A stretch of DNA of 64,000 nt from Citrobacter koseri (GCA_900446925.1 UAVY01000011.1:62001-126000), one strand, 5' to 3'; shown: positions 39,615 to 51,317, counted from the first letter of the stretch. Program-made: numbers and translations. The notes: generated by a model not told the origin, from the letters alone.

Positions 39615-40493
39615 ATGAACAACTACACCATCAAAGACATTACGCGCGCATCCGGCGGCTTTGCCATGCTGGCGGTCGATCAGCGTGAAGCGATGCGCTT
39701 AATGTTTGCAGCTGCTGGTGCGAAGTCTCCTGTTGCCGACAGCGTGCTGACGGATTTCAAAGTGAATGCCGCAAAAGCGCTGTCTCCTTATGCCTCCGCC
39801 ATTCTGATTGACCAACAGTTCTGTTACCGCCAGGTGGTGGAGCAAAACGCGATTGCGAAAAACTGCGCCATGATCGTCGCCGCCGATGCGTTCATTCCCG
39901 GCAATGGCATTCCTGTCGATAGCGTCGTCATTGATAAAAAAATCAATCCACAAGCGATAAAGCAAGATGGCGGTAAAGCACTAAAACTGCTGGTGCTCTG
40001 GCGCAGCGATGAAGACGCCCAACAGCGTCTTGATATGGTCAAAGAATTTAATGAGATGTGCCACAGCAATGGTCTGGTGAGCATTATCGAACCGGTTGTG
40101 CGCCCACCTCGCCGTGGCGATAAGTTCGACCGTGAACAGGCCATCATTGATGCCGCGAAAGAGTTGGGCGACAGCGGCGCGGATCTCTACAAAGTTGAAA
40201 TGCCGCTGTACGGCAAAGGCGCGCAGCACGACCTTCTCGCCGCGTCACAGCGCCTGAACGAGCATATCAATATGCCGTGGGTCATCCTCTCCTCCGGTAT
40301 TGATGAAAAATTGTTCCCTCGGGCGGTCAGAGTCGCAATGACCGCAGGCGCATCCGGTTTTCTGGCGGGTCGCGCCGTCTGGTCATCGGTGATTGGCCTG
40401 CCGGATACCGAACTGATGCTGCGTGATATTTCTGTGCCTAAGTTGCAGCGTTTGGGTGAGATCGTCGACGAAATGATGGCCCGCCGTCGTTAA
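39615..40493 (+). CDS. yihT: 6-deoxy-6-sulfofructose-1-phosphate aldolase YihT
   Basis: A 292-residue class I aldolase of the LacD/tagatose-bisphosphate aldolase group. It splits sulfofructose 1-phosphate into dihydroxyacetone phosphate and 3-sulfolactaldehyde. The Schiff-base Lys is in [13 protein letters not shown], and the conserved substrate-binding regions [11 protein letters not shown] and [20 protein letters not shown] are present. The start follows AAAGGAA. It is intact and the same length as E. coli YihT, in the operon between yihU and yihS. Confidence 0.96.
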   Translation: MNNYTIKDITRASGGFAMLAVDQREAMRLMFAAAGAKSPVADSVLTDFKVNAAKALSPYASAILIDQQFCYRQVVEQNAIAKNCAMIVAADAFIPGNGIPVDSVVIDKKINPQAIKQDGGKALKLLVLWRSDEDAQQRLDMVKEFNEMCHSNGLVSIIEPVVRPPRRGDKFDREQAIIDAAKELGDSGADLYKVEMPLYGKGAQHDLLAASQRLNEHINMPWVILSSGIDEKLFPRAVRVAMTAGASGFLAGRAVWSSVIGLPDTELMLRDISVPKLQRLGEIVDEMMARRR

Positions 40494-40508
40494 TGTGAGG
40501 ATGAAAGC

Positions 40509-41750
40509 ATGAAATGGTTTAACACGTTGAGCCACAACCGCTGGCTGGAGCAAGAAACCGATCGCATTTTTGACTTTGGGAAAAAATCCGCAGTACCTAC
40601 CGGTTTCGGCTGGCTGGGAAATCAGGGACAGATCAGAGCGGAGATGGGTACGCACCTGTGGATTACCGCCCGTATGCTGCACGTTTATTCCGTTGCAGCA
40701 TCGATGGGCCGTCCGGGCGCATATCAGTTAGTCGACCATGGTATTAACGCGCTGAACGGCGCGTTACGCGATCGGCGCTACGGCGGCTGGTATGCCTGTG
40801 TAAACGATGAAGGCGTGATGGACGCCTCCAAACAGGGATATCAGCATTTCTTCGTCCTGTTAGGGGCGGCAAGCGCCGTCACCACGGGCCATCCACAGGC
40901 CAGAAAACTGCTGGATGACGCGATCGAGGTCATCGAAAAATACTTCTGGAGCGAAGAGGAGCAAATGTGCCTGGAGTCCTGGGACGAAGCCTTCAGCCAG
41001 ACCGAAGATTACCGTGGCGGCAACGCCAACATGCATGCCGTAGAGGCTTTTTTGATCGTGTACGACGTGACCCACGATCGTAAATGGCTCGACCGCGCGC
41101 TGCGCATCGCCTCCGTCATTATTCACGATGTGGCCCGCAACGGCGACTATCGCGTCAACGAGCACTTCGATGCACAGTGGAACCCCATCCGCGATTACAA
41201 CAAAGATAACCCTGCCCACCGTTTCCGCGCTTACGGCGGCACGCCGGGGCATTGGATCGAGTGGGGTCGCCTGATGCTGCACCTGCATGCGGCCCTGGAA
41301 GCGCGTTTTGAAACTCCTCCCGCCTGGCTGCTGGAAGATGCCAAAGGGTTATTCCACGCCACCCTTCGCGACGCCTGGGCGCCCGATGGCGCAGACGGCT
41401 TCGTCTACTCCGTGGACTGGGACGGCAAACCGATTGTACGTGAAAGAGTACGCTGGCCGATTGTGGAAGCAATGGGCACCGCTTACGCCCTGTATACCCT
41501 CACCGGCGATAGCCAATACGAAGCCTGGTATCAGAAGTGGTGGGATTACTGCATCACTTATCTGATGGACTACGAGAACGGTTCGTGGTGGCAGGAGTTA
41601 GATACCAATAACCAGGTGACCACCAAAGTGTGGGACGGCAAGCAGGATATTTACCACCTGCTGCACTGCCTGGTGATCCCGCGCCTGCCGCTGGCGCCGG
41701 GGCTGGCACCCGCCGTTGCTGCGGGCCTGCTGGATAGCAACGCGAAATAA
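40509..41750 (+). CDS. yihS: Sulfoquinovose isomerase YihS
   Basis: A 413-residue (alpha/alpha)6-barrel enzyme of the N-acylglucosamine 2-epimerase family that interconverts sulfoquinovose and 6-deoxy-6-sulfofructose. Catalytic His residues lie in [27 protein letters not shown] and [11 protein letters not shown]. The protein is full length relative to E. coli. The start has GTGAGGATGAAAG before the ATG. The next gene is yihQ after a REP; in E. coli yihR (aldose-1-epimerase-like) lies in this position, and it is absent here. Confidence 0.96.
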   Translation: MKWFNTLSHNRWLEQETDRIFDFGKKSAVPTGFGWLGNQGQIRAEMGTHLWITARMLHVYSVAASMGRPGAYQLVDHGINALNGALRDRRYGGWYACVNDEGVMDASKQGYQHFFVLLGAASAVTTGHPQARKLLDDAIEVIEKYFWSEEEQMCLESWDEAFSQTEDYRGGNANMHAVEAFLIVYDVTHDRKWLDRALRIASVIIHDVARNGDYRVNEHFDAQWNPIRDYNKDNPAHRFRAYGGTPGHWIEWGRLMLHLHAALEARFETPPAWLLEDAKGLFHATLRDAWAPDGADGFVYSVDWDGKPIVRERVRWPIVEAMGTAYALYTLTGDSQYEAWYQKWWDYCITYLMDYENGSWWQELDTNNQVTTKVWDGKQDIYHLLHCLVIPRLPLAPGLAPAVAAGLLDSNAK

Positions 41751-41757
41751 CAATATG

Positions 41758-41842
41758 ACATGCCGGATGGCGACGTTAAGGCGTCTTATCCGGCCGACGA
41801 GCGCCGTGCTAACCGTAGGCAAGAGCGCTGCCGTCCGGCAAC
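41758..41842. repeat. REP unit between yihS and yihQ (yihR position)
   Basis: TGCCGGATGGCGACGTTAAG ... ATCCGGCCGACGAGCG, followed by a degenerate second half ending GCCGTCCGGCAAC, fills the short gap where E. coli carries yihR. Confidence 0.85.
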
Positions 41843-41860
41843 ATTGAGGATAGAAAACTT

Positions 41861-43888
41861 ATGCATACCCTACACAATATCACCCTGACAACAACCGATG
41901 ACGGCTTCACCCTGAGCTGGCAAGATCGTCTGTTGCTATCCCACAGCGCAGAAAATCCCTGCCTGTGGATTGGCGCCGGTGTTGCCGATATCGACATGTT
42001 TCGCGGTAATTTCAGCATAAAAGATAAGCTGAATGAGAAAATCGCGCTGACTGACGCAACGATAAGCCAGTCCCCGGATGGCTGGTTGATCCATTTCAAT
42101 CGCGGCGATGCCATCAGCGCGGCGTTACACATCGCCACCGATGAGGCGGGCCGCCTGACGCTGAAACTGCAAAACAGCGATCTTACCCATAACCGCATCT
42201 GGTTACGCCTGGCCGCCCAGCCAGAAGATCACATCTATGGCTGCGGCGAACAATTCTCTTATTTCGATTTACGCGGCAAGCCTTTCCCGCTCTGGACCAG
42301 CGAACAAGGCGTCGGCGCAACAAAAACAGCTATGTCACCTGGCAGGCGGACTGCAAAGAAAACGCGGGCGGGGATTACTACTGGACCTTTTTCCCACAGC
42401 CCACTTTTGTCAGCACGCAAAAGTACTACTGCCACGTCGATAACAGCTGCTACATGAATTTCGACTTTAGCGCGCCGGAATACCATGAGCTGGCGCTATG
42501 GGAAGACAATGCTACCCTGCGTTTTGAATGCGCCGACAGCTACATCGCCCTGCTGGAAAAATTGACGGCGCTGTTAGGCCGCCAGCCGGTGTTGCCGGAC
42601 TGGGTTTACGACGGCGTGACGCTCGGCATTCAGGGCGGCACCGACGTCTGCCAGCAGAAGCTGGACACCATGCGCAACGCAGGCGTGAAGGTGAATGGCA
42701 TCTGGGCGCAGGACTTGGTCCGGCATCCGCATGACCTCTTTTGGCAAACGCGTGATGTGGAACTGGAAGTGGAACAGCGACAACTATCCTCAGCTGGATA
42801 CCCGTATCAAGCAGTGGCAAGAAGAAGGCGTGCAGTTCCTCTCCTACATCAATCCTTATGTCGCCAGCGATAAAGATCTTTGCGCCGAAGCGGCCAGACA
42901 CGGTTATCTGGCAAAAGACGCTGCGGGCGATGACTATCTGGTTGAGTTCGGCGAGTTTTATGGCGGCGTCGTGGATTTGACCAATCCTGAAGCCTATGAC
43001 TGGTTCAAGAATGTCATCAAGAAAAATATGATTGAGCCTGGGTTGCGGGCGGCTGGATGGCGGATTTCGGGGAATACCTGCCAACCGACACTTACCTGCA
43101 TAACGGCGTCAGCGCGGAAATTATGCATAACGCCTGGCCGGCGCTGTGGGCGAAATGTAACTACGAAGCGCTACAAGAGACCGGCAAGCTGGGCGAGATC
43201 CTGTTCTTTATGCGTGCGGGTTATACCAGCAGCCAAAAATACTCCACCATGATGTGGGCGGGCGATCAGAACGTCGACTGGAGTCTGGACGACGGTCTCG
43301 CCTCCGTGGTGCCTGCCGCATTGTCGCTGGCAATGACGGGTCACGGTCTGCATCACAGCGATATTGGCGGTTATACCACCCTGTTCGACATGAAGCGCAG
43401 CAAAGAGCTGCTGCTGCGCTGGTGTGACTTCAGCGCCTTCACCCCGATGATGCGTACCCACGAAGGGAACCGCCCCGGCGATAACTGGCAGTTTGATGGC
43501 GACGCGGAAACTATCGCCCACTTTGCCCGTATGACAACCGTCTTTACCACCCTGAAACCGTATCTCAAACAGGCGGTGGCGCAGAACGCCAGAACCGGTC
43601 TGCCGGTCATGCGCCCGCTGTTCCTGCACTACGAGGACGATGCGCAGACCTACACCCTGAAATATCAGTATCTGCTGGGTCGCGACCTGCTGGTTGCGCC
43701 GGTCCACGAACAAGGACGCCGCGACTGGACGCTATATCTGCCTGAGGATAACTGGATCAACGCGTGGACGGGCGAAACGCTTCGCGGCGGCGAGATTACC
43801 GTGGACGCGCCGCTCGGCAAGCCTCCGGTCTTTTACCGTGCAGGAGAGCGAGTGGGCATCTCTGTTTGCCTCTTTACGCACTATCTAA
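41861..43888 (+). pseudogene. yihQ: Sulfoquinovosidase YihQ, five frameshifts
   Basis: A GH31 alpha-glucosidase-fold enzyme that hydrolyses sulfoquinovosides such as sulfoquinovosyl glycerol. Regions recognised across the frames are the substrate-binding NAWTGETLRGGEITVDAPLG and IYGCGEQFSYFDLRGKPFPL, the sulfonate-recognising QDWSGIRMTSFG and the catalytic Asp in GWMADFGEYLP. Indels near 42317 (-C), 42711 (+T), 43039 (+C), 43050 (+G) and 43842 (+G) break it. Correcting all gives 674 residues, close to the 678 of E. coli. The start is MHTLHNITL at 41861, after TTGAGGATAG. Confidence 0.94.
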
Positions 43889-43933
43889 TACGGCTCGCCC
43901 GTGGGGAAACTCACGGGCATATGGAGAAAAATA

Positions 43934-45316
43934 ATGAGTCAAACGTCATCAAATCCGGCGACCCTACGCTTGCCGTTTAAAGAAAAACTTGCCTATGGGA
44001 TGGGTGATTTAGGCTCCAATATCCTGCTGGATATTGGTACGCTTTATTTACTTAAGTTTTATACCGATGTGCTGGGTCTACCGGGCACGTATGGCGGTAT
44101 TATTTTCCTGATCGCCAAATTCTTTACCGCCTTCACCGATATGGGCACCGGGATTATGCTCGACTCGCGACGTAAAATCGGCCCGAAAGGCAAGTTCCGT
44201 CCGTTCGTGCTCTATGCCGCGTTTCCGGTGACCCTGCTGGCCATCGCCAACTTTGTCGGCACGCCGTTTGAAATCACCGGCAAGACGGTGATGGCGACGG
44301 TGCTGTTTATGCTGTACGGCCTGTTCTTCAGCATGATGAACTGTTCGTATGGCGCGATGGTGCCCGCCATTACCAAAAACCCGGATGAGCGCGCCTCACT
44401 TGCCGCCTGGCGTCAGGGCGGCGCCACGCTCGGCCTGCTGCTGTGCACCGTCGGTTTTGTTCCGGTGATGAATCTGATCGAAGGGAACGCACAGCTAAGC
44501 TATATTTTCGCCGCCACGCTGTTCTCACTGTTTGGCCTGCTGTTTATGTGGCTCTGCTACGCAGGCGTCAAAGAGCGTTATGTGGAGGTAAAACCGGTTG
44601 AAGCGACCGAAAAACCGGGGCTGCTCCAGTCGTTTCGCGCCATTGCCGGGAACCGTCCGCTGTTCATTTTATGTATCGCGAATCTCTGCACCCTGGGCGC
44701 TTTCAACGTTAAGCTGGCGATCCAGGTGTATTACACCCAGTACGTACTGAATGACCCGATCCTCCTCTCCTGGATGGGCTTTTTCAGCATGGGCTGCATT
44801 TTCATCGGCGTCTTTTTAATGCCCGGCGCGGTAAGACGCTTCGGCAAGAAAAAGGTCTACATCGGCGGCCTGCTGGTTTGGGTTATCGGCGATCTTCTCA
44901 ACTACTTCTTTGGCGGCGGCTCGGTCAGTTTTGTCGCGTTTTCCTGCCTGGCGTTTTTCGGTTCAGCGTTTGTGAACAGCCTGAACTGGGCGCTGGTCTC
45001 CGACACGGTGGAATACGGTGAATGGCGCACCGGCGTGCGTTCAGAAGGAACGGTATACACCGGTTTTACCTTCTTCCGTAAGGTGTCTCAGGCGCTGGCG
45101 GGCTTCTTCCCCGGCTGGATGCTGACCCAAATCGGCTACGTGCCCAATGTGGTGCAATCGGCAGGTACTGTCGAAGGTTTGCGGCAGCTGATCTTTATTT
45201 ATCCGTGCGCGCTGGCGGTGATAACCATCATCGCAATGGGGTGTTTCTACAACCTCAACGAGAAGATGTATGTCCGCATCGTTGAAGAGATAGAAGCCCG
45301 TAAACAAACGGCTTAA
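43934..45316 (+). CDS. yihP: Sulfoquinovose-pathway transporter YihP (GPH family)
   Basis: A 460-residue inner-membrane symporter of the glycoside-pentoside-hexuronide:cation family (MelB/YihO-like). It has about twelve helices and the conserved AYGMGDLGSN N-terminal motif and FRPFVLYAAFPV cytoplasmic loop. It probably imports sulfoquinovose derivatives or exports a pathway product; the direction is not settled. Start ATG 43934 (MSQTSSNPATLRLP) matches the family and follows GGAGAAAAATA. It is intact, unlike yihQ before it and yihO after it. Confidence 0.94.
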   Translation: MSQTSSNPATLRLPFKEKLAYGMGDLGSNILLDIGTLYLLKFYTDVLGLPGTYGGIIFLIAKFFTAFTDMGTGIMLDSRRKIGPKGKFRPFVLYAAFPVTLLAIANFVGTPFEITGKTVMATVLFMLYGLFFSMMNCSYGAMVPAITKNPDERASLAAWRQGGATLGLLLCTVGFVPVMNLIEGNAQLSYIFAATLFSLFGLLFMWLCYAGVKERYVEVKPVEATEKPGLLQSFRAIAGNRPLFILCIANLCTLGAFNVKLAIQVYYTQYVLNDPILLSWMGFFSMGCIFIGVFLMPGAVRRFGKKKVYIGGLLVWVIGDLLNYFFGGGSVSFVAFSCLAFFGSAFVNSLNWALVSDTVEYGEWRTGVRSEGTVYTGFTFFRKVSQALAGFFPGWMLTQIGYVPNVVQSAGTVEGLRQLIFIYPCALAVITIIAMGCFYNLNEKMYVRIVEEIEARKQTA

Positions 45317-45329
45317 CAATGATAATAAA

Positions 45330-45347
45330 GGCGCCCTTCGGGGCGTT
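45330..45347 (+). promoter_or_regulatory. Intra-operon hairpin between yihP and yihO
   Basis: GGCGCCCTTCGGGGCGTT can form a stable hairpin with a TTCG tetraloop but has only a weak T tract, so it is more likely a processing or attenuation element than a full terminator. Confidence 0.5.
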
Positions 45348-45361
45348 ATTGAGGAGCGATT

Positions 45362-46757
45362 ATGTCTGACCATGATCCGCTGACGCTAAAACTGAGCCTA
45401 CGGGAAAAATATGCCTATGGCATGGGTGACTTCGGCTCAAATTTGATGCTGTGTATCGGTACGCTGTATCTGCTTAAGTTTTATACCGATGAACTGGGGA
45501 TGCCCGCATATTACGGTGGGATTATCTTTCTGGTGGCGAAGTTCTTTACCGCGTTCACCGATATGTTGACGGGAGTGCTGCTGGATTCCCGTCGTCATAT
45601 TGGCGCTAAAGGTAAGTTTCGCCCTTTCATTCTGTATGCATCATTTCCTGTCGCGCTGGTTGCCAGCGCGCAGTTTCTCGCCACCGATTTTACACTGACG
45701 GTCAAAACAGCGCTGGCAACCGTACTGTTCATGCTGTTTGGCCTGTTTTACAGCCTGATGAATTGCTCATACGGGGCGATGGTGCCCGCTATCACCAGAA
45801 ACCCGCATGAGCGCGCCCAACTCGCAGCATGGCGTCAGGGCGGCGCAACGCTCGGTCTGTTGCTGTGTACCGTTGGCTTTATGCCGATTCAGGCGCTCTT
45901 CACCCAGTCATCTTCTCTGGGTTATCTGGTAGCCGCGTTGATTTTCTCCGTTTGCGGCCTGTTCAGTATGTGGTGGTGTTTCAGCGGGGTGAAAGAACGG
46001 TATATCGATATCGTTCCGGCTCACCATAAGCCCAGCATTCTTAAATCCTTCTGTGCGATTTTCCGCAATCCGCCGCTGCTGGTGCTCTGCGTGGCCAACT
46101 TATGTACGCTGGCCGCGTTTAACATCAAACTGGCGATTCAGGTCTATTACACCCAGTACGTGCTGAACGACATCCATTTGCTGTCATGGATGGGATTTTT
46201 CAGTATGGGGTGCATTCTGGTCGGCGTACTGCTGGTACCCGTAACCGTAAAACGGTTTGGGAAAAAGCAGGTCTATCTCGGCGGCCCTGACGCTGTGGGC
46301 TATCGGCGATGTGCTGAACTTTCTCTGGGGTGGAACCTCTTTCCTGTTCGTGATCTTCTCCTGCATGGCGTTTTTCGGCACCGCGTTCGTTAACAGCCTG
46401 AACTGGGCGCTGGTTCCTGATACGGTCGATTACGGCGAATGGAAAACAGGCATTCGTGCGGAAGGGTCGGTTTATACCGGTTATACCTTCTCACGAAAAA
46501 TTTCTGCGGCGCTGGCAGGTTTCTTGCCGGCATTATGCTGACGCAAATTGGCTACGTGCCGAACATAGCGCAAAGCGCGGAGACGTTACTTGGCCTGCGT
46601 CAGTTGATATTTCTCTGGCCATGCGGCCTGGCGATTATCGCCGCTCTCACAATGGGCTTTTTTTTATAAGCTCAATGAAAAACGTTTTGCTTTTATTATT
46701 GAGGAAATTAGCCAACGAAAGAAACAATCGATACAAACCGGCGTTGTAAGCCATTAA
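45362..46757 (+). pseudogene. yihO: Sulfoquinovose-pathway transporter YihO (GPH family), three frameshifts
   Basis: The second GPH-family cation symporter of the cluster, paralogous to YihP (both carry AYGMGDFGSN-type N termini and SLNWALVPDTVDYGEW). It is thought to import sulfoquinovose or sulfoquinovosyl glycerol. Extra bases near 46284 (C) and 46668 (T) and a missing G near 46529 break the C-terminal third; correcting them restores KKQVYLGGLTLWAIGDVLNF and the end QTGVVSH, 464 residues. The start follows TTGAGGAGCGATT. Confidence 0.94.
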
Positions 46758-46845
46758 AAAACCTCTGTTCTAATTAAATAAAATAATTGCCGCTCTATCC
46801 ATTTCGATGGATAGCGGCTACCTACGCTTAAAAAATGGATTTACT

Positions 46846-47538
46846 ATGAAAACGTTGAACACAATAATGCTGTTATCCTCTGTTATCTCCACTTCTGTTT
46901 TTGCGGGCGCGTATGTGGAAAACCGCGAGGCCTATAATCTGGCATCCGATCAAATGGAATTCATGCTGCGCGTTGGTTACAACTCCGATATGGGGGCTGG
47001 AATTATGTTGACCAACACCTATACGCTACAGCGTGATGATGAATTAAAGCATGGCTATAATGAAATTGAGGGTTGGTATCCGTTATTTAAACCGACGGAC
47101 CGGTTAACCATTCAACCCGGTGGTCTGATAAACGATAAAAGCATCGGTTCTGGCGGCGCTGTTTATCTGGACGTCAATTATAAATTCACGCCGTGGTTTA
47201 ACCTGACGGTTCGTAACCGTTACAACCATAATAACTACAGTTCTACTGATTTAAATGGTGAATTAGATAATAACGATAGCTATGAAATCGGCAACTACTG
47301 GAATTTCATCATTACTGATAAATTTTCTTATACCTTTGAGCCACACTATTTTTATAATGTGAATGATTTTAACAGCAGCAACGGAACCAAACACCACTGG
47401 GAAATTACCAATACTTTCAGATACCGGATTAACCAGAACTGGCTGCCGTACTTAGAGTTACGTTGGTTGGATCGCAATGTGGAGCCCTACCATCGGGAGC
47501 AAAACCAGATTCGTGTCGGGGTAAAATATTTCTTCTGA
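46846..47538 (+). CDS. ompL: Outer-membrane porin OmpL (YshA)
   Basis: A 230-residue oligosaccharide-specific porin of the KdgM family. The signal peptide is MKTLNTIMLLSSVISTSVFA, followed by a 12-stranded barrel ending in the terminal aromatic RVGVKYFF. KdgM-type proteins carry acidic or sulfonated oligosaccharides, fitting uptake of sulfoquinovosides across the outer membrane. The start at 46846 is chosen because it begins the signal peptide; the longer frame has no leader. It is last in the yih operon and is followed by a strong terminator. It is intact. Confidence 0.93.
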   Translation: MKTLNTIMLLSSVISTSVFAGAYVENREAYNLASDQMEFMLRVGYNSDMGAGIMLTNTYTLQRDDELKHGYNEIEGWYPLFKPTDRLTIQPGGLINDKSIGSGGAVYLDVNYKFTPWFNLTVRNRYNHNNYSSTDLNGELDNNDSYEIGNYWNFIITDKFSYTFEPHYFYNVNDFNSSNGTKHHWEITNTFRYRINQNWLPYLELRWLDRNVEPYHREQNQIRVGVKYFF

Positions 47539-47549
47539 ACAGGATAATA

Positions 47550-47578
47550 AAAAAGCCGCTGAAATCAGCGGCTTTTTG
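47550..47578 (+). terminator. Terminator of the yih operon
   Basis: AAAAGCCGCTGA and TCAGCGGCTTTTT form a 12-bp stem with a two-base loop core and a T run directly after the ompL stop. Confidence 0.88.
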
Positions 47579-47645
47579 TTGCCGGATGGCGGCTAACGCC
47601 TTATCCGGCCTACGAATCGGAGTTATCAGGCCGATTTTGTAAGCC
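47579..47645. repeat. REP unit between ompL and bipA
   Basis: TTGCCGGATGGCGGCTAACG ... ATCCGGCCTACGAATCG, followed by a partial inverted copy, lies between convergent genes. Confidence 0.85.
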
Positions 47646-47649
47646 CGTA

Positions 47650-49473
47650 TTACTCTTCTTTCGCGCCGCGCATTGCACGACGACGATCGTTTTCCGTCAG
47701 GTGACGTTTACGAATACGGATAGAGGTTGGAGTCACTTCTACCAGTTCGTCGTCATCGATGAACTCCAGAGCCTGCTCCAGGGTCATCTTGATCGGCGGA
47801 ACCAGAACCGTTGCTTCGTCAGTACCAGACGCACGCATGTTGGTCAGTTTCTTACCGGTCAGGCAGTTTACGGTCAGGTCGTTAGAACGGCTGTGAATAC
47901 CGATGATCTGGCCTTCGTAAACTTCCGCGCCGTGACCCAGGAACAGCTTACCGCGATCCTGCAAACCGAACAGTGCGAACGCAACCGCTTTACCCTGACC
48001 GTTGGAGATCAGTACGCCGTTCTGACGCTGGCCCACTTCGCCCGGACGGATATCGTCGTAGTGGCTGAAGGTGGAGTACAGCAGACCCGTACCGGAGGTC
48101 ATGGTCATGAACTCTGAACGGAAACCGATCAGACCTCGGCTTGGGATCACGTAGTCAAGACGTACGCGGCCTTTGCCATCTGGATTCATGTTTTTCAGGT
48201 CGCCTTTACGCTCGCCCAGCGCCTGCATCACAGAACCCTGGTGCTGCTCTTCGACGTCCAGCGTGACGTTTTCGTACGGCTCTTGTTTACGGCCGTCGAT
48301 TTCGCGGAAGATAACTTTCGGACGGGAAACCGCCATCTCGAAACCTTCACGACGCATGTTTTCAATCAGAACGGACAGGTGCAGTTCACCACGACCGGAT
48401 ACACGGAACGCGTCCGCATCTTCGGTTTCTTCAACGCGCAGCGCAACGTTGTGTACCAGTTCTTTGTTCAGACGCTCAAGGATCTGACGAGAGGTCACGT
48501 ATTTACCTTCTTTACCGCAGAACGGAGAGGTGTTTACGCAGAAGAACATAGAAACGGTCGGCTCATCAACAGACAGCGCTGGCAGCGCTTCAACATTCTG
48601 CGGATCGCAGATGGTGTCGGAGATGTTCAGCTCGCCCAGACCGGTGATTGCAATGATATCGCCCGCTTCCGCCAGGTCGCTATCAATACGTTCCAGACCC
48701 AGGTGAGTCAGCACTTTGCCCACTTTACCGTTACGGGTTTTGCCTTCGCTATCGATGATAGTGATCTGCTGGTTCGGCTTCACTTTACCGCGCTTGATAC
48801 GACCAATGCCGATAACGCCAACATAGTTGTTGTAGTCCAGCTGAGAGATCTGCATCTGGAGCGGGCCGTCCAGGTCAACGTCCGGTGCCGGTACGTGGTC
48901 AACGATCGCCTGATACAGCGGGGTCATGTCTTCCGCCATATCTTCGTGATCCAGACCTGCGATACCGTTCAGCGCCGAAGCGTAGATGATCGGGAAGTCC
49001 AGCTGTTCGTCGGTCGCGTCGAGGTTAACGAACAGGTCGAATACCTGGTCTACAACCCAGTCAGGGCGCGCGCCAGGACGGTCAACTTTGTTGATAACAA
49101 CAATCGGCTTCAGGCCATGAGCAAAGGCTTTTTTGGTCACGAAGCGCGTCTGCGGCATCGGGCCGTCAAATGCGTCAACCACCAGCAGCACGGAGTCTAC
49201 CATGGACATTACACGTTCAACTTCACCACCGAAGTCGGCGTGTCCTGGGGTATCAACGATGTTGATACGGTAATCATTCCATTTGATAGCAGTGTTTTTA
49301 GCGAGGATGGTAATCCCACGCTCTTTCTCCAAATCGTTGGAGTCCATCACACGCTCTTGAGTTTCGGCACGCGCATCAAACGTACCGGATTGCTGTAGCA
49401 GCTTATCGACCAGGGTAGTTTTACCGTGGTCAACGTGCGCGATGATGGCGATGTTACGCAAATTTTCGATCAC
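47650..49473 (-). CDS. bipA: Ribosome-associated GTPase BipA/TypA
   Basis: A 607-residue translational GTPase of the EF-G family. GTPase motifs are G1 AHVDHGKT, G3 [10 protein letters not shown] and G4 NKVDR, all near the N terminus. Domain III/V folds and the unique C-terminal domain ([20 protein letters not shown] ... [21 protein letters not shown] end) complete it. It helps 50S assembly and growth at low temperature and affects virulence gene expression in Salmonella and EPEC. It is intact and divergent from glnA; a 380-bp regulatory gap separates the two starts. Confidence 0.97.
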   Translation of the reverse strand: MIENLRNIAIIAHVDHGKTTLVDKLLQQSGTFDARAETQERVMDSNDLEKERGITILAKNTAIKWNDYRINIVDTPGHADFGGEVERVMSMVDSVLLVVDAFDGPMPQTRFVTKKAFAHGLKPIVVINKVDRPGARPDWVVDQVFDLFVNLDATDEQLDFPIIYASALNGIAGLDHEDMAEDMTPLYQAIVDHVPAPDVDLDGPLQMQISQLDYNNYVGVIGIGRIKRGKVKPNQQITIIDSEGKTRNGKVGKVLTHLGLERIDSDLAEAGDIIAITGLGELNISDTICDPQNVEALPALSVDEPTVSMFFCVNTSPFCGKEGKYVTSRQILERLNKELVHNVALRVEETEDADAFRVSGRGELHLSVLIENMRREGFEMAVSRPKVIFREIDGRKQEPYENVTLDVEEQHQGSVMQALGERKGDLKNMNPDGKGRVRLDYVIPSRGLIGFRSEFMTMTSGTGLLYSTFSHYDDIRPGEVGQRQNGVLISNGQGKAVAFALFGLQDRGKLFLGHGAEVYEGQIIGIHSRSNDLTVNCLTGKKLTNMRASGTDEATVLVPPIKMTLEQALEFIDDDELVEVTPTSIRIRKRHLTENDRRRAMRGAKEE

Positions 49474-49850
49474 AACTTTGCCTCAGGCATTAGAAATAGC
49501 GCGTTATTGTACACGGATTAATCGCACTACAAAACAGGATCACAGAGATCCTCCGCAAACAAGTATTGCAGAGTTTCTTTGTGATCGCTTTCACGGAGCG
49601 TTAAAAGGGTCACTCACTGTCCATTGCACCAACATGGTGCTTAATGTTCACATTAAAGCACTATATTGGTGCAACATATCCACTATGGTGCGGCCCTTTT
49701 GCACGATGGTGCGCATGATAACGCCTTTTAGGGGCAATTTAAAAGTTGGCACAGATTTCGCTTTGTATTTTTTACGGCGACACGGCCAATTTTTGCAGAA
49801 TTGAAGACTTCGTTACCACGACGACAATGACCAATCCGGGAGAGTTAAGT
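49474..49850. promoter_or_regulatory. glnA promoter region with NtrC enhancers and sigma-54 promoter
   Basis: This gap holds the glnA control elements. Two high-affinity NtrC palindromes lie at 49625-49641 (TGCACCAACATGGTGCT) and 49658-49673 (GCACTATATTGGTGCA). Weaker NtrC-like sites follow around 49681-49715 (CACTATGGTGC, TGCACGATGGTGCGC). The sigma-54 promoter follows. The left end should contain the bipA promoter. The arrangement is that of E. coli glnAp1/glnAp2. Confidence 0.9.
49745..49762 (+). promoter_or_regulatory. Sigma-54 promoter glnAp2
   Basis: TTGGCACAGATTTCGCTT has GG and GC separated by exactly ten bases, the -24/-12 element of RpoN promoters, and is nearly identical to E. coli glnAp2. 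Confidence 0.93.
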
Positions 49851-51261
49851 ATGTCCGCTGAACACGTTTTGACGATGCTGAATGAGCATGAAGTGAAGTT
49901 TGTTGATTTGCGCTTCACCGATACCAAAGGTAAAGAACAGCACGTCACGATTCCTGCTCATCAGGTGAATGCCGAATTCTTTGAAGAAGGCAAAATGTTT
50001 GACGGCTCCTCGATCGGTGGCTGGAAAGGTATCAACGAATCCGACATGGTTCTGATGCCGGACGCATCCACTGCGGTCATTGACCCGTTCTACGCTGATT
50101 CTACGCTGATTATTCGTTGCGACATCCTGGAGCCAGGCACCCTGCAAGGTTACGATCGCGACCCGCGTTCCATCGCCAAGCGCGCGGAAGAGTACCTGCG
50201 CTCTACCGGCATCGCAGACACCGTTCTGTTCGGGCCAGAGCCAGAGTTCTTCCTGTTTGACGATATCCGCTTCGGTTCTTCTATCTCCGGTTCCCACGTC
50301 GCTATCGACGATATCGAAGGCGCATGGAACTCCTCCACCCAGTACGAAGGTGGCAACAAAGGTCACCGTCCGGCAGTAAAAGGCGGTTACTTCCCGGTTC
50401 CGCCGGTAGACTCTTCTCAGGACATCCGTTCTGAAATGTGTTCCGTTATGGAGCAAATGGGTCTGGTTGTAGAAGCACACCACCACGAAGTGGCAACCGC
50501 AGGTCAGAACGAAGGTGGCAACCCGCTTCAACACCATGACCAAAAAAGCGGACGAAATTCAGATCTACAAATACGTTGTGCACAACGTCGCTCACCGTTT
50601 CGGTAAAACTGCGACCTTTATGCCAAAACCGATGTTCGGCGATAACGGTTCCGGTATGCACTGCCACATGTCCCTGTCCAAAAACGGGACTAACCTGTTC
50701 TCCGGCGACAAATATGCGGGTCTGTCTGAGCAGGCGCTGTACTACATCGGCGGCGTAATCAAACACGCGAAAGCGATCAACGCCCTGGCGAACCCGACCA
50801 CCAACTCCTACAAACGTCTGGTTCCGGGTTATGAAGCACCGGTCATGCTGGCCTACTCCGCCCGTAACCGTTCTGCCTCTATCCGTATTCCGGTTGTGGC
50901 CTCTCCGAAAGCGCGTCGTATCGAAGTGCGCTTCCCGGACCCGGCTGCGAACCCGTACCTGTGCTTTGCCGCTCTGCTGATGGCGGGTCTTGACGGTATT
51001 AAGAACAAGATCCACCCAGGCGAAGCGATGGACAAAAACCTGTATGACCTGCCGCCGGAAGAAGCGAAAGAGATCCCACAGGTTGCAGGCTCTCTGGAAG
51101 AAGCGCTCAACGAGCTGGATATTGACCGCGAATTCCTGAAAGCAGGCGGCGTGTTCACTGATGAAGCGATTGACGCGTACATCGCCCTGCGCATTGAAGA
51201 AAATGACCGCGTGCGCATGACGCCGCACCCGGTAGAGTTTGAGCTGTACTACAGCGTTTAA
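49851..51261 (+). pseudogene. glnA: Glutamine synthetase GlnA, one frameshift
   Basis: A type I glutamine synthetase (dodecamer) that condenses ammonia and glutamate. ATP- and metal-binding motifs are [22 protein letters not shown] and [19 protein letters not shown], and the adenylylated Tyr is in the NLYDLPPEE region (Tyr397-type). An extra G near 50514 (GAAGGTGGCAACC for GAAGTGGCAACC) creates a shift after about residue 220. Removing it restores [20 protein letters not shown] and gives 469 residues, the E. coli length. Loss of glnA causes glutamine auxotrophy, so a read error is the likelier cause. Start ATG 49851 ([14 protein letters not shown]) follows GGGAGAGTTAAGT. Confidence 0.96.
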
Positions 51262-51317
51262 TCGTTGAGTTGCCGTGGAACTTTTAGCCTGTTCAGGCAG
51301 GTTTGAGATTGATGGCG

